A stretch of 45,199 nt of DNA from the NCBI GenBank assembly GCA_029210015.1, contig JARGOE010000008.1, forward strand, positions 1 to 45,199, read 5' to 3'. Source of the DNA: Vicingaceae bacterium. Its GTDB lineage: Bacteria; Bacteroidota; Bacteroidia; Flavobacteriales_E; Vicingaceae. A model generated the notes under the pieces. It had not been told where the DNA came from and made no database searches. It saw only the letters and a list, made by a program, of their open reading frames with translations. Positions 1 through 8,474 of this stretch are shown here, piece by piece. The translations under genes were made by a program, and so were the position numbers. Positions within the stretch are counted from its first letter, which is position 1; each line of letters opens with the position of its first letter.

Positions 1-367
1 TGTTCTTGTCTATCCCATAAACATCTACCAACAATTCCCAAGCCCACTCAATTGCTTCTTTCTTAAAATAATCTCCAAAACTCCAGTTCCCCAACATTTC
101 AAACATAGTATGATGGTAGGTATCAACTCCAACCTCTTCTAAATCGTTATGCTTACCCGAAACTCTTAAACATTTTTGCGAATCTGCTATTCTAGGAAAC
201 TTAATTTCACTATTCCCTAAAAACAAATCTTTAAACTGATTCATACCAGCATTAGTAAACATTAAAGTAGGGTCATTTTTAATAACCATGGGTGCCGAAG
301 CAACTATTTCATGTTGTTTTTTATTAAAAAAATCTAAAAAAGTTTGGCGAATTTCTTGTGAATTCAT
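1..367 (-). CDS. alaS: Alanine--tRNA ligase, N-terminal part (truncated by window edge)
   Basis: Reverse-strand translation from ATG at 367: [52 protein letters not shown]...[46 protein letters not shown], the typical AlaRS N-terminus. Not in the supplied ORF track. Confidence 0.97.
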   Translation of the reverse strand, partial: MNSQEIRQTFLDFFNKKQHEIVASAPMVIKNDPTLMFTNAGMNQFKDLFLGNSEIKFPRIADSQKCLRVSGKHNDLEEVGVDTYHHTMFEMLGNWSFGDYFKKEAIEWAWELLVDVYGIDKN

Positions 368-371
368 AGCT

Positions 372-407
372 GTTAAAAAGTGTTAAATAAGCGTTAACGA
401 CTGTTAA
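372..407. repeat. Four helically phased GTTAA direct repeats between divergent alaS and the M23 peptidase gene
   Basis: tGTTAAaaagtGTTAAataagcGTTAAcgactGTTAAgca: copies start at 372, 382, 393 and 403 (spacing 10, 11, 10). Confidence 0.7.
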
Positions 408-433
408 GCAATCGTAAATTTTATTTATTTGAT

Positions 434-441
434 TAAATTTG
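434..441 (+). promoter_or_regulatory. Candidate Bacteroidota -7 element TAAATTTG upstream of the M23 peptidase gene
   Basis: TAAATTTG matches TAnnTTTG, 27 nt upstream of the ATG; no clear TTG -33 element. Confidence 0.35.
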
Positions 442-468
442 CATTCAAAATTAGTATAATATCTTTAG

Positions 469-1440
469 ATGGCTAAAGCAAAATACAGATATAATCCACA
501 TACTTTAAGTTACGACAAAATTGAGTTGTCTTTTAGAGATAAAATCTTTAGAGGCTCTATGATATTAGGCGCTAGTTTAATTATTGGTATAGGAATTTAT
601 TTTGTAACAGATGCTTTTGTTGACTCTCCTAAAGAGAAACAATTAAAAAAAGATAATGCTGAATTATTAGCTCGTTATTCCATTTTAGATAAAAAAGCTG
701 AGCAGTTAGCAATTGTTTTAGAGGATATACAACACAGAGATGACAATATTTACCGTGTAATTTTTGAAGCAGAACCAATAGCAAGTGAGATTAGAGAAGC
801 TGGTTTTGGTGGAGTAAATCGATATAAAGAATTAGAAAACTTTACCAATGCAGAGCTTATTGTAAACGCTTCTAAAAAATTAGACAAACTATCTAAACAG
901 CTTTACATTCAATCAAAATCATTTGATGAAGTTTTTGAAATGGCCAAAAAGAAAGAGGAAATGTTAGCTTCACTTCCTGCCATCCAGCCAGTATCTAACG
1001 AAGATTTAACAAGAATGGCAAGTGGGTATGGTTATAGAACTGATCCTGTATATAAAACTACAAAGTTTCATGCTGGCATGGATTTTACCGCTCCTCGTGG
1101 AACTCCAATTTATGCTACAGGTGATGGAAAAGTTATTCAAGCAGATGCAGCTAATAGAGGTTATGGAAATCATGTTCGTATTAAACATGGTTATGGATAT
1201 ATTACCTTATATGCTCACATGAGTAAATTTAATTGTAAGGTTGGTCAAAAAGTAAAAAGAGGAGATGTAATCGGTTATGTTGGAAATACAGGCAAATCCG
1301 TTGGACCACACTGTCATTATGAAGTTAGAAAAAATGGCAACCCAATTAACCCTGTTAACTTCTACTTTAATGATTTAACTCCTGAACAATATGCTAAAAT
1401 GTTGGAGTTAGCAAATGACCCAACACAGTCATTAGATTAG
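469..1440 (+). CDS. M23 family metallopeptidase (murein endopeptidase, N-terminal TM plus coiled coil)
   Basis: SGYGYRTDPVYKTTKFHAGMDFTAPRGTPIYATGDGKV...GNHVRIKHGYGYITLYAHMSKF...GNTGKSVGPHCHYEV, LytM/M23 zinc motifs. Confidence 0.95.
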   Translation: MAKAKYRYNPHTLSYDKIELSFRDKIFRGSMILGASLIIGIGIYFVTDAFVDSPKEKQLKKDNAELLARYSILDKKAEQLAIVLEDIQHRDDNIYRVIFEAEPIASEIREAGFGGVNRYKELENFTNAELIVNASKKLDKLSKQLYIQSKSFDEVFEMAKKKEEMLASLPAIQPVSNEDLTRMASGYGYRTDPVYKTTKFHAGMDFTAPRGTPIYATGDGKVIQADAANRGYGNHVRIKHGYGYITLYAHMSKFNCKVGQKVKRGDVIGYVGNTGKSVGPHCHYEVRKNGNPINPVNFYFNDLTPEQYAKMLELANDPTQSLD

Positions 1441-2201
1441 TTATTGGCACGCCATTCGAATTTTCTACTTTGCTCAATGCCATCCATTACTGTTTGCATT
1501 ATATTTTCTACATGATCATCGTAATCAATTTTTAATGGCTCTTTTACTCTTAAACGCAACGTTGTTCCTTTCTTTTTAAGAAATATTCCCTTCTTATCAA
1601 AAGCCCTTCTAAATCCATCAATAACAATTGGAACTACAATGGGTTGATAATTTTTAATAATATGAGCTGTTCCTTTCCTCCCTTTAGCAAATGGCTTAGT
1701 TGTTCCTTGAGGGAAAGTAATAACCCAACCAGCTTCTAACGCTTGTTTTATATTGTCAGTATCTTTTTTATCTACTTTTCTATTAATCTCTTTTCCAGCT
1801 TCACGCCAAGTTCGTTTAATAGTAATTGCACCTGACAAACCTAATAACTTAGGTAACAATCCAGACTTCATAGTCTCTTCTGCAGCTACATAGTAGATAT
1901 CTGATTTTTTACTTCTTAATAATGATTTTAACCTCATTTCATTTGGAAAACCATCTAAAGCAGTATGAATTACATGTAACATAAAAGCTACATCTGCAAA
2001 ATACGTTTGATGATTAGAGATAAACAATACATTTTTACCAGCTAATTTTGGAATAAGCTCTGCACCTTCAATTTTAGCTACATTTTTTTTTGTAAACCGA
2101 ATAAAAGTTATCCTCCCAAAAAGTCTAAGCATAAGCTTTTTAAGAAAAACATATTGTCCGAAAGTATCTTTTTGTAACAATTTAAAAGAAATTTTGTGCA
2201 A
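1437..2201 (-). CDS. 1-acyl-sn-glycerol-3-phosphate acyltransferase family protein (PlsC-like)
   Basis: ISNHQTYFADV (HxxxxD-like NHQTYFAD) and TFPQGTTKPFAKGRKGTAHI motifs of the PlsC family. Confidence 0.88.
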   Translation of the reverse strand: MHKISFKLLQKDTFGQYVFLKKLMLRLFGRITFIRFTKKNVAKIEGAELIPKLAGKNVLFISNHQTYFADVAFMLHVIHTALDGFPNEMRLKSLLRSKKSDIYYVAAEETMKSGLLPKLLGLSGAITIKRTWREAGKEINRKVDKKDTDNIKQALEAGWVITFPQGTTKPFAKGRKGTAHIIKNYQPIVVPIVIDGFRRAFDKKGIFLKKKGTTLRLRVKEPLKIDYDDHVENIMQTVMDGIEQSRKFEWRANN

Positions 2202-2225
2202 GATAAAAAAGAAACTTTGAAGTAC

Positions 2226-3149
2226 TTATTTTATTTTCTTTTTTAAAGAAATTTTATCTCCTAAATTAGGCTGAGTCCCTATAATTAAATTATTTTTTTT
2301 ATAAAGTTTCTTTAATTTAACACCATACAATTGTGAAATATCACGCATAGTCTCTCCAGCTTTAACTGAATGAAATGCTTCTTTTGACTTATTCTTTTTA
2401 GGCTGTAAATAAATAATATCTCCAACTTTTAAAACATCGGTTTTATTTAAGTCATTGTATTTAAATATTTGCCATAAATTCATGTCAAAATCTTGAGTTA
2501 TTCGATAAAAAGTATCACCTTCTCTAGCTACTATATATTTAATATGATTATGCAACTTAATTGTTCTATTATGCTTTGCAACAGCTAAAGGTCTGGAGGA
2601 TCTATCTTTACTTAATTTCTTAGGTGGAACTTTTCCGTACCTATCATATTCATAAAGTTTATGTTTTTCTATTAGACCTATTAATAACTGAGGGTATTTA
2701 GGATTAGTGGCATACCCGGCTTTTTTTAATCCTTTTGCCCACCCCTTATAGTCAGTAATTTTCAACTCAAACAAAAAAGAATACCTCTCTCTAGAAGTTA
2801 AAAATTCTGAATGGTCTCTATAAGAATCATAAACATCATTATACTTTCTGAAGCACTCATTTTTTTCATCGTCATCTAAATGCATTGTTTTACCAGACCA
2901 TCCTTTATGACATTTTATTCCAAAATGATTTTTACCATAAACAGCTAATGGACTATTTCCATCGCCTGACTCTAAAATCCCCTGAGCCAATGTTATGCTA
3001 GCAGGAATCCCAGACCGGTGCATTTCTCTAATTGCATCATCTTTATAAGTTTCAATATACTCTTCTCTTGTAATACGCTTTTCAGCTGGTTGACCAACTA
3101 AAAGTGTACTAAAAACAAGTAAACATAATATGAAAACAATTTTTTTCAT
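2226..3149 (-). CDS. Glucosaminidase domain protein with two C-terminal LysM repeats
   Basis: Signal peptide; SGIPASITLAQGILESGDGNSPLAVYGKNHFGIKCHKGW (GH73-type); LysM repeats KYIVAREGDTFYRITQDFDM... and HSVKAGETMRDISQLYGV.... Confidence 0.93.
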   Translation of the reverse strand: MKKIVFILCLLVFSTLLVGQPAEKRITREEYIETYKDDAIREMHRSGIPASITLAQGILESGDGNSPLAVYGKNHFGIKCHKGWSGKTMHLDDDEKNECFRKYNDVYDSYRDHSEFLTSRERYSFLFELKITDYKGWAKGLKKAGYATNPKYPQLLIGLIEKHKLYEYDRYGKVPPKKLSKDRSSRPLAVAKHNRTIKLHNHIKYIVAREGDTFYRITQDFDMNLWQIFKYNDLNKTDVLKVGDIIYLQPKKNKSKEAFHSVKAGETMRDISQLYGVKLKKLYKKNNLIIGTQPNLGDKISLKKKIK

Positions 3150-3226
3150 CCTCTAACTACAAAATTAAGATAGTTAGTTTAAAGCAATAGCCATGTCTTC
3201 GTAAGATATCAACATTTAACTATTGA

Positions 3227-4129
3227 TTATAAAACAATGCCTAATCGATCTTCAAAACCTTTATTCCCCTGCAATCCACCAGTATGTATTGCTATTATGG
3301 TTTTACCATCTAATTGATTGGTATTTTGTAACAAATCATAAATACCAAAGAGCATTTTACCTGTATAAATTAAATCTAGAGGAATTTTATGTTTGCCCTT
3401 AAACTGTTTTACAAACTCAATTAATTCTGGTTTCACTTTAGCATAACCACCAAAATGATAATCTGTAGCTAAATCCCATTTTTTATTTTTCCCTTTTACA
3501 CTAAACTGATTAGCATATTCATCTAACAAACTAACAATGTCTTCCTTTAAAAAATTTCCTCCTTTTAAAGCAGGAAAACCTATCACTTGTTTTTCAGTTG
3601 AAGCGATAATTCCTGCTAAAGTTCCTCCTGTTCCACAAGCTGAACAAATTACATCATAATCTACTGTCAATTTTTCGATAATTTCTGTACATCCTTTTAC
3701 AGCAAAAGCATTAGATCCACCCTCAGGAATCACATAACAACCATCATAATTACTAGTGTCTTTAACTCTATAATCTCCACGAGAGATAAAGTTTAACTCC
3801 ATTCCATTGTCTTTTGCCAATTGCAACGTTGAGTTAAGTGGCAAAACTTCCTCACCTCTAATGATTCCTATGGTTTTTAAGTCAAACTCTTTGCCAGCAG
3901 CTGCAGTTGCTGCAATATGATTAGAATAAGCCCCTCCAAATGTTACGAGTGTTTTTTTGTTTAATGACTTAGCTTCTGCAATATTATACTTTAGTTTTCG
4001 CCATTTATTTCCTGATATTTCTGGATGAATTAAATCTTCTCGCAGTATAAAAAGCCGACTATTTTTAGCACGAATACAAGTGTCAAAAACTTCTGTTAGA
4101 GGGATATTATTTTCATTAGTATACTGCAA
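3227..4129 (-). CDS. PLP-dependent 1-aminocyclopropane-1-carboxylate deaminase / D-cysteine desulfhydrase family protein
   Basis: LREDLIHPEISGNKWRKLKYNI..., GGAYSNHIAATAAAG, CGTGGTLAGI; fold type II PLP enzyme motifs. Confidence 0.9.
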   Translation of the reverse strand: MQYTNENNIPLTEVFDTCIRAKNSRLFILREDLIHPEISGNKWRKLKYNIAEAKSLNKKTLVTFGGAYSNHIAATAAAGKEFDLKTIGIIRGEEVLPLNSTLQLAKDNGMELNFISRGDYRVKDTSNYDGCYVIPEGGSNAFAVKGCTEIIEKLTVDYDVICSACGTGGTLAGIIASTEKQVIGFPALKGGNFLKEDIVSLLDEYANQFSVKGKNKKWDLATDYHFGGYAKVKPELIEFVKQFKGKHKIPLDLIYTGKMLFGIYDLLQNTNQLDGKTIIAIHTGGLQGNKGFEDRLGIVL

Positions 4130-4165
4130 TTGATTTTTTATTAATCTTAGTACCTTTACATTTTT

Positions 4166-4342
4166 ATGAATGATTTTTCAAAAATAAACAATCTAGAAGA
4201 AGATGACTTTTATTTTACCCCTGAAGGGTATCGAGTTTTCACTGAAAAATATCTTTTAAAACGAGGTTATTGCTGTCAAAATGGTTGTCGTCATTGCCCG
4301 TATGGATTTGATAAAAGTAAAGGAAGAATTATTAAAAAGTAA
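4166..4342 (+). CDS. Small cysteine-rich protein (58 aa), DUF5522-like
   Basis: Own translation: MNDFSKINNLEEDDFYFTPEGYRVFTEKYLLKRGYCCQNGCRHCPYGFDKSKGRIIKK*; the GYCCxxGCRHCPYG signature is typical of the family. Missing from the supplied ORF track. Confidence 0.85.
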   Translation: MNDFSKINNLEEDDFYFTPEGYRVFTEKYLLKRGYCCQNGCRHCPYGFDKSKGRIIKK

Positions 4343-4375
4343 TGTCTATTAAATTACTATATAAAAATTGTATCT

Positions 4376-4403
4376 CTACAATTAGTTTTAGATCTAATTG
4401 TAG
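4376..4403. repeat. Perfect 10-bp inverted repeat CTACAATTAG-N8-CTAATTGTAG upstream of hutU
   Basis: Direct reading: ctacaattag ttttagat ctaattgtag; no T-run follows. Confidence 0.8.
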
Positions 4404-4462
4404 GTACCCTTAGTTGTTGATTTTATTTAATCAATAATTATTCAACACTAAAATAAAAACAA

Positions 4463-6445
4463 ATGACATTTAAAGAACAAATAAAACAAGGGATTCCAAA
4501 CGAATTACCTGTTAAAAAAGAATATGACTTAACCGTAAGTCATGCTCCTAAAAGAAAAGCAATTTTATCAGCTGAAGAAACTAGGTTAGCTATAAAAAAC
4601 GCTTTACGTTATTTCGATACAAAGCATCATCCTGTTTTAATCTCAGAATTTAAAGGCGAGTTAGAAAAATATGGCCGTATTTACATGTATCGTTTTCGCC
4701 CTGAATACAGAATGTATGCAAGACCAATAGATGAATACCCTGGAAAATCTGTTCAGGCAAAATCTATTATGTTAATGATTCAAAACAATTTAGATTACGC
4801 CATTGCTCAACATCCTCACGAATTAATTACATACGGTGGTAATGGTGGAGTTTTTTCTAATTGGGCTCAATATTTATTGTGCATGCAGTATTTGTCTGAA
4901 ATGACAGATGAACAAACCTTAGTAATGTATTCAGGTCATCCGATGGGATTATTTCCATCACACAAAGAAGCTCCAAGAGTTGTAGTAACAAACGGAATGA
5001 TGATTCCGAACTACTCCAAACCAGATGATTGGGAGAAATTTAATGCATTAGGTGTTACTCAATACGGACAAATGACAGCTGGTTCATATATGTATATAGG
5101 ACCGCAAGGAATTGTTCATGGAACAACGATTACAGTATTAAATGGATGTCGAAAAATAGATGATAAGGGAACTGCAGGAAAGCTATTTGTAACTTCTGGT
5201 TTAGGTGGTATGAGTGGTGCTCAACCAAAAGCTGGCAATATTGCTGGAGTGGTTTCTGTAACTGCTGAAGTTAACCCTGATGCATCTCACAAAAGGCACG
5301 AACAAGGGTGGGTAGATGAAATTATTTCTGACTTAGATGAATTGTGTGCAAGAGTTAAAAAAGCTAAAGAAGACAAAGAAGTAGTTTCTATCGCTTATGA
5401 TGGTAACATTGTTGATGTTTGGGAAAAATTTGATGAAGAAGACATTTATGTTGACTTAGGTTCTGATCAAACATCATTACACAATCCTTGGGCTGGTGGT
5501 TATTATCCTGCTGGAATTACTTTTGAAGAAAGTAATAATATGATGGCAACCAACCCAGAGTTGTTTAAAGAAAAAGTACAAGAAACATTGAGAAGACATG
5601 CTGCTGCAGTAAACAAACACACAGCAAAAGGAACATATTTTTTTGACTATGGAAATGCATTTTTATTAGAAGCAAGTAGAGCTGGGGCAGATATAATGGC
5701 TGAAAATGGAATTAATTTTAAATATCCTTCTTATGTCCAAGATATTATGGGCCCAATGTGTTTCGACTATGGCTTTGGACCTTTTAGATGGGTTTGTACT
5801 TCAGGTAAACCTGAAGATTTAAAAAAGACAGATGATATTGCTTGCAAAGTATTAGAGGAAATCATGAAAGAATCTCCAAAAGAGATCAAACAGCAAATGC
5901 AAGACAACATTACTTGGATAAAAGGAGCTCAAAAAAACAAATTAGTTGTTGGTTCTCAAGCTAGAATTTTATATGCTGATGCTGAAGGGAGAATGAAAAT
6001 TGCCGAAGCATTTAACAATGCTGTTGCTGATGGAACACTTTCTGCTCCTGTTAATTTAGGTAGAGATCATCATGATGTTTCAGGCACAGATTCTCCTTAC
6101 AGAGAAACCTCTAATATATATGACGGGTCTCAATTTACTGCTGATATGGCCATCCAAAATGTTATTGGAGATAGCTTTAGAGGAGCTACCTGGGTATCTA
6201 TTCACAATGGCGGTGGTGTTGGCTGGGGAGAAGTAATTAACGGAGGTTTTGGAATGACTTTAGATGGAACACCCGATGCTGATAGAAGACTTAAATCTAT
6301 GTTGTTTTGGGATGTAAACAATGGAATTGCGAGAAGGAGTTGGGCGAGAAATGATGAAGCAATATTTGCCATCAAAAGAGAAATGAAAAGAAATCCTGAT
6401 TTAAAAGTTACTATACCTAATATAGTTGATGAAAATCTTTTATAA
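4463..6445 (+). CDS. hutU: Urocanate hydratase
   Basis: ITYGGNGGVFSNWAQYLL, YSGHPMGLFPSHKEAPRVVVTNGMMIPNYS, TAGSYMYIGPQGIVHGTTITVLN, SGLGGMSGAQPKA; full-length urocanase signature. Confidence 0.97.
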   Translation: MTFKEQIKQGIPNELPVKKEYDLTVSHAPKRKAILSAEETRLAIKNALRYFDTKHHPVLISEFKGELEKYGRIYMYRFRPEYRMYARPIDEYPGKSVQAKSIMLMIQNNLDYAIAQHPHELITYGGNGGVFSNWAQYLLCMQYLSEMTDEQTLVMYSGHPMGLFPSHKEAPRVVVTNGMMIPNYSKPDDWEKFNALGVTQYGQMTAGSYMYIGPQGIVHGTTITVLNGCRKIDDKGTAGKLFVTSGLGGMSGAQPKAGNIAGVVSVTAEVNPDASHKRHEQGWVDEIISDLDELCARVKKAKEDKEVVSIAYDGNIVDVWEKFDEEDIYVDLGSDQTSLHNPWAGGYYPAGITFEESNNMMATNPELFKEKVQETLRRHAAAVNKHTAKGTYFFDYGNAFLLEASRAGADIMAENGINFKYPSYVQDIMGPMCFDYGFGPFRWVCTSGKPEDLKKTDDIACKVLEEIMKESPKEIKQQMQDNITWIKGAQKNKLVVGSQARILYADAEGRMKIAEAFNNAVADGTLSAPVNLGRDHHDVSGTDSPYRETSNIYDGSQFTADMAIQNVIGDSFRGATWVSIHNGGGVGWGEVINGGFGMTLDGTPDADRRLKSMLFWDVNNGIARRSWARNDEAIFAIKREMKRNPDLKVTIPNIVDENLL

Positions 6446-6460
6446 AAACTAATAGATATA

Positions 6461-6494
6461 AAAAAAGCTCGTTGAATAATCAACGAGCTTTTTT
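6461..6494. terminator. Bidirectional rho-independent terminator between convergent hutU and the T9SS gene
   Basis: AAAAAAGCTCGTTGA ATAA TCAACGAGCTTTTTT: perfect stem flanked by A-run and T-run. Confidence 0.92.
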
Positions 6495-6514
6495 ATTATG
6501 TGTATTCATGAATA

Positions 6515-8308
6515 TTACTTATTCACTACAACATTAAATTTAGAAGTTGTACCATTTTCAAAAGTAATCTTACCAATGTAAGAACCATTTTGAACATTAG
6601 ATACATTTAACTTAATGTTAGAGTTTGCTGCAAAAGTAACATCTCTAGAAATTACTAACTTACCTGCAACATCAAATAACTCAATTAAAGCTGTTCCGTT
6701 AACATTTCCTACAGGAATATTCAACTCATCTTTAACTGGATTAGGAAAAGGAACGATATCCATATCTGTATCAATTTCATCAATTCCAACAAATTCATCT
6801 AAATGAATAGAAGCTGCAAGTTGTACATCTAAACCAAATCCATTCAAGAAATAAGTAGCATCTGTAGATCCTGGAGTACTTGGTTGTAAGTGTGCTCCAT
6901 TAGCTCCCATTGCGTCATCTTGTTGTGTTGTTGAATAATCAATTTGAGTATCATACCCTGCAAATGGCATAACTGTTTGTGAAGGTTGATTTAAACAAAA
7001 TAAATATCTTTGATTATCAACAAGTTGAATTGGTGAATTATGAGATACAAATATGCTTGAATCTTGTAAATCTGAACCATACACATAAAATGCAGCATCT
7101 AATTGATTAAGGTTAGAGATATTTAAGTTTGGATCATTTACATCTGTAAATACATCATTCCATTCATAAACTCTAATTTCAAAGAAAGTACCAGTTAATA
7201 CTTCTGTAGAACTAGTTGTATTAGAAACAGTCATTCCTAAAGAACGCATTCTACTAGCATTAGGGTCTTGAAATGCTAAACATGCTTCCCAATCAGTAGT
7301 AAATGTACCTGCTCTAAATCCACCAGGGCTTAAAGGCTTATATGTTACTGGGTCTAATCTACCATAAGAATATAATGAATCACTAATCATGAAACTTGCA
7401 TCGATAACATTATCACCTGGCTCTTCATCACCAGTTGTTTGATTAGTGATAATAGTATATGTCATTGTATACTCTCCAACTGGATATGTACTTTGAGAAA
7501 AAGTACTTAAAGAAACAAAAGTAGAATCTCCAGTATTAATAGAAGGTACAGCAGCAGAATCTGCATAAATTTGAGTCCCGTTATCAATGATACATTTTAA
7601 CATACCATTAGATTGTGTCTGACTACCAAAGTTGCGTACCCATGCCCCAACAGGAACACTAAATTCAGATGCATTCTGAGATAATGGAGCAAGGTTAGAA
7701 TATCTTCTAGCTCTTAAAACGTCACCAGGATTTGAACCTAAATCATCATTAAAGATTCCTAATTTGTTTCCGATAAAAGCTTGAGTAATATCTCCATTAG
7801 CAATAGCAGCCTGTAACAACTGTCCATCTTGCTCAGAAATCATAATTACAGGAATTGTAACTACTAATCCAGAATCACCACCTGCCATACCAACTGGAGC
7901 GCCAGTATGGTTAATAATAATACATGCAATAGCACCTTGCTTTTCAGCAACACTTGCCTTATGTCCAAATTGACACTGACCTCTGTATACTACAGCAATT
8001 TTCCCTAATAATGAACTAGCAGATGGAGCAGGACTTGTTCCAGAACATGCATCTTGACTTAAAGGGTGTCCATAAGTTGGATCATTTCCTGTGTCACCAT
8101 CATCAATAAACTCTAATGCACCTGTTACAGCATTAGCAGGAATATTTAAATCTGGTGTAGCCCAATCATTTCCACTAGGATCAGCCCATGTTAAAGGATA
8201 CGTACCTTGTAAAGTAGTAGGCGTAGAGTTTTGTACTTGAAAGATTACTTGAGAGAAGCCAAATGCTGCTATCATAGTAAACATCATAAATAACGATAGT
8301 TTTTTCAT
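6515..8308 (-). CDS. Secreted PA (protease-associated) domain protein with T9SS type A sorting domain
   Basis: Signal peptide MKKLSLFMMFTMIAAFGFSQ; PA-like GKIAVVYRGQCQFGHKASVAEKQGAIACIIINHTG...IPVIMISEQDGQLL; C-terminus PFPNPVKDELNIPVGNVNGTALIELFDVAGKLV...GSYIGKITFENGTTSKFNVVVNK. Confidence 0.9.
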   Translation of the reverse strand: MKKLSLFMMFTMIAAFGFSQVIFQVQNSTPTTLQGTYPLTWADPSGNDWATPDLNIPANAVTGALEFIDDGDTGNDPTYGHPLSQDACSGTSPAPSASSLLGKIAVVYRGQCQFGHKASVAEKQGAIACIIINHTGAPVGMAGGDSGLVVTIPVIMISEQDGQLLQAAIANGDITQAFIGNKLGIFNDDLGSNPGDVLRARRYSNLAPLSQNASEFSVPVGAWVRNFGSQTQSNGMLKCIIDNGTQIYADSAAVPSINTGDSTFVSLSTFSQSTYPVGEYTMTYTIITNQTTGDEEPGDNVIDASFMISDSLYSYGRLDPVTYKPLSPGGFRAGTFTTDWEACLAFQDPNASRMRSLGMTVSNTTSSTEVLTGTFFEIRVYEWNDVFTDVNDPNLNISNLNQLDAAFYVYGSDLQDSSIFVSHNSPIQLVDNQRYLFCLNQPSQTVMPFAGYDTQIDYSTTQQDDAMGANGAHLQPSTPGSTDATYFLNGFGLDVQLAASIHLDEFVGIDEIDTDMDIVPFPNPVKDELNIPVGNVNGTALIELFDVAGKLVISRDVTFAANSNIKLNVSNVQNGSYIGKITFENGTTSKFNVVVNK

Positions 8309-8355
8309 TTTTAATAATTTAATTTAATAGTTTAGTTTAGTTTAGTTTGAACCCC

Positions 8356-8363
8356 CAAAAATA
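8356..8363 (-). promoter_or_regulatory. Candidate Bacteroidota -7 element (TATTTTTG, matches TAnnTTTG) for the leftward T9SS gene
   Basis: Plus-strand CAAAAATA; reverse complement TATTTTTG, about 48 nt upstream of the start codon. Confidence 0.4.
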
Positions 8364-8415
8364 TAGATTTAATACCGAATATAAAATTATTGGTCGATAA
8401 TTATAATCTAATTAT

Positions 8416-8423
8416 TATATTTG
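8416..8423 (+). promoter_or_regulatory. Candidate Bacteroidota -7 element (TATATTTG) for the rightward T9SS gene
   Basis: TATATTTG with an upstream TTG at 8390-8392; spacing of 23 nt is slightly long. Confidence 0.4.
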
Positions 8424-8474
8424 TTTTGCATTTATCAAAAATGTTAAATAAGTACTAACTAAAATAAATATACA

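Noticed and set aside
6202-6483. 93-aa minus-strand ORF opposite the hutU 3' end
   Set aside because: Antisense to conserved urocanase C-terminus and starts within the terminator; spurious. The same reasoning applies to 1006..1188, 1022..1222, 6615..6806, 8455..8646, 11923..12117, 15531..15731, 19859..20041, 20753..20965, 23139..23426, 23819..24079, 27324..27590, 35081..35269, 36799..36987, 37506..37703, 40940..41146, 41528..41725 and 44227..44448.
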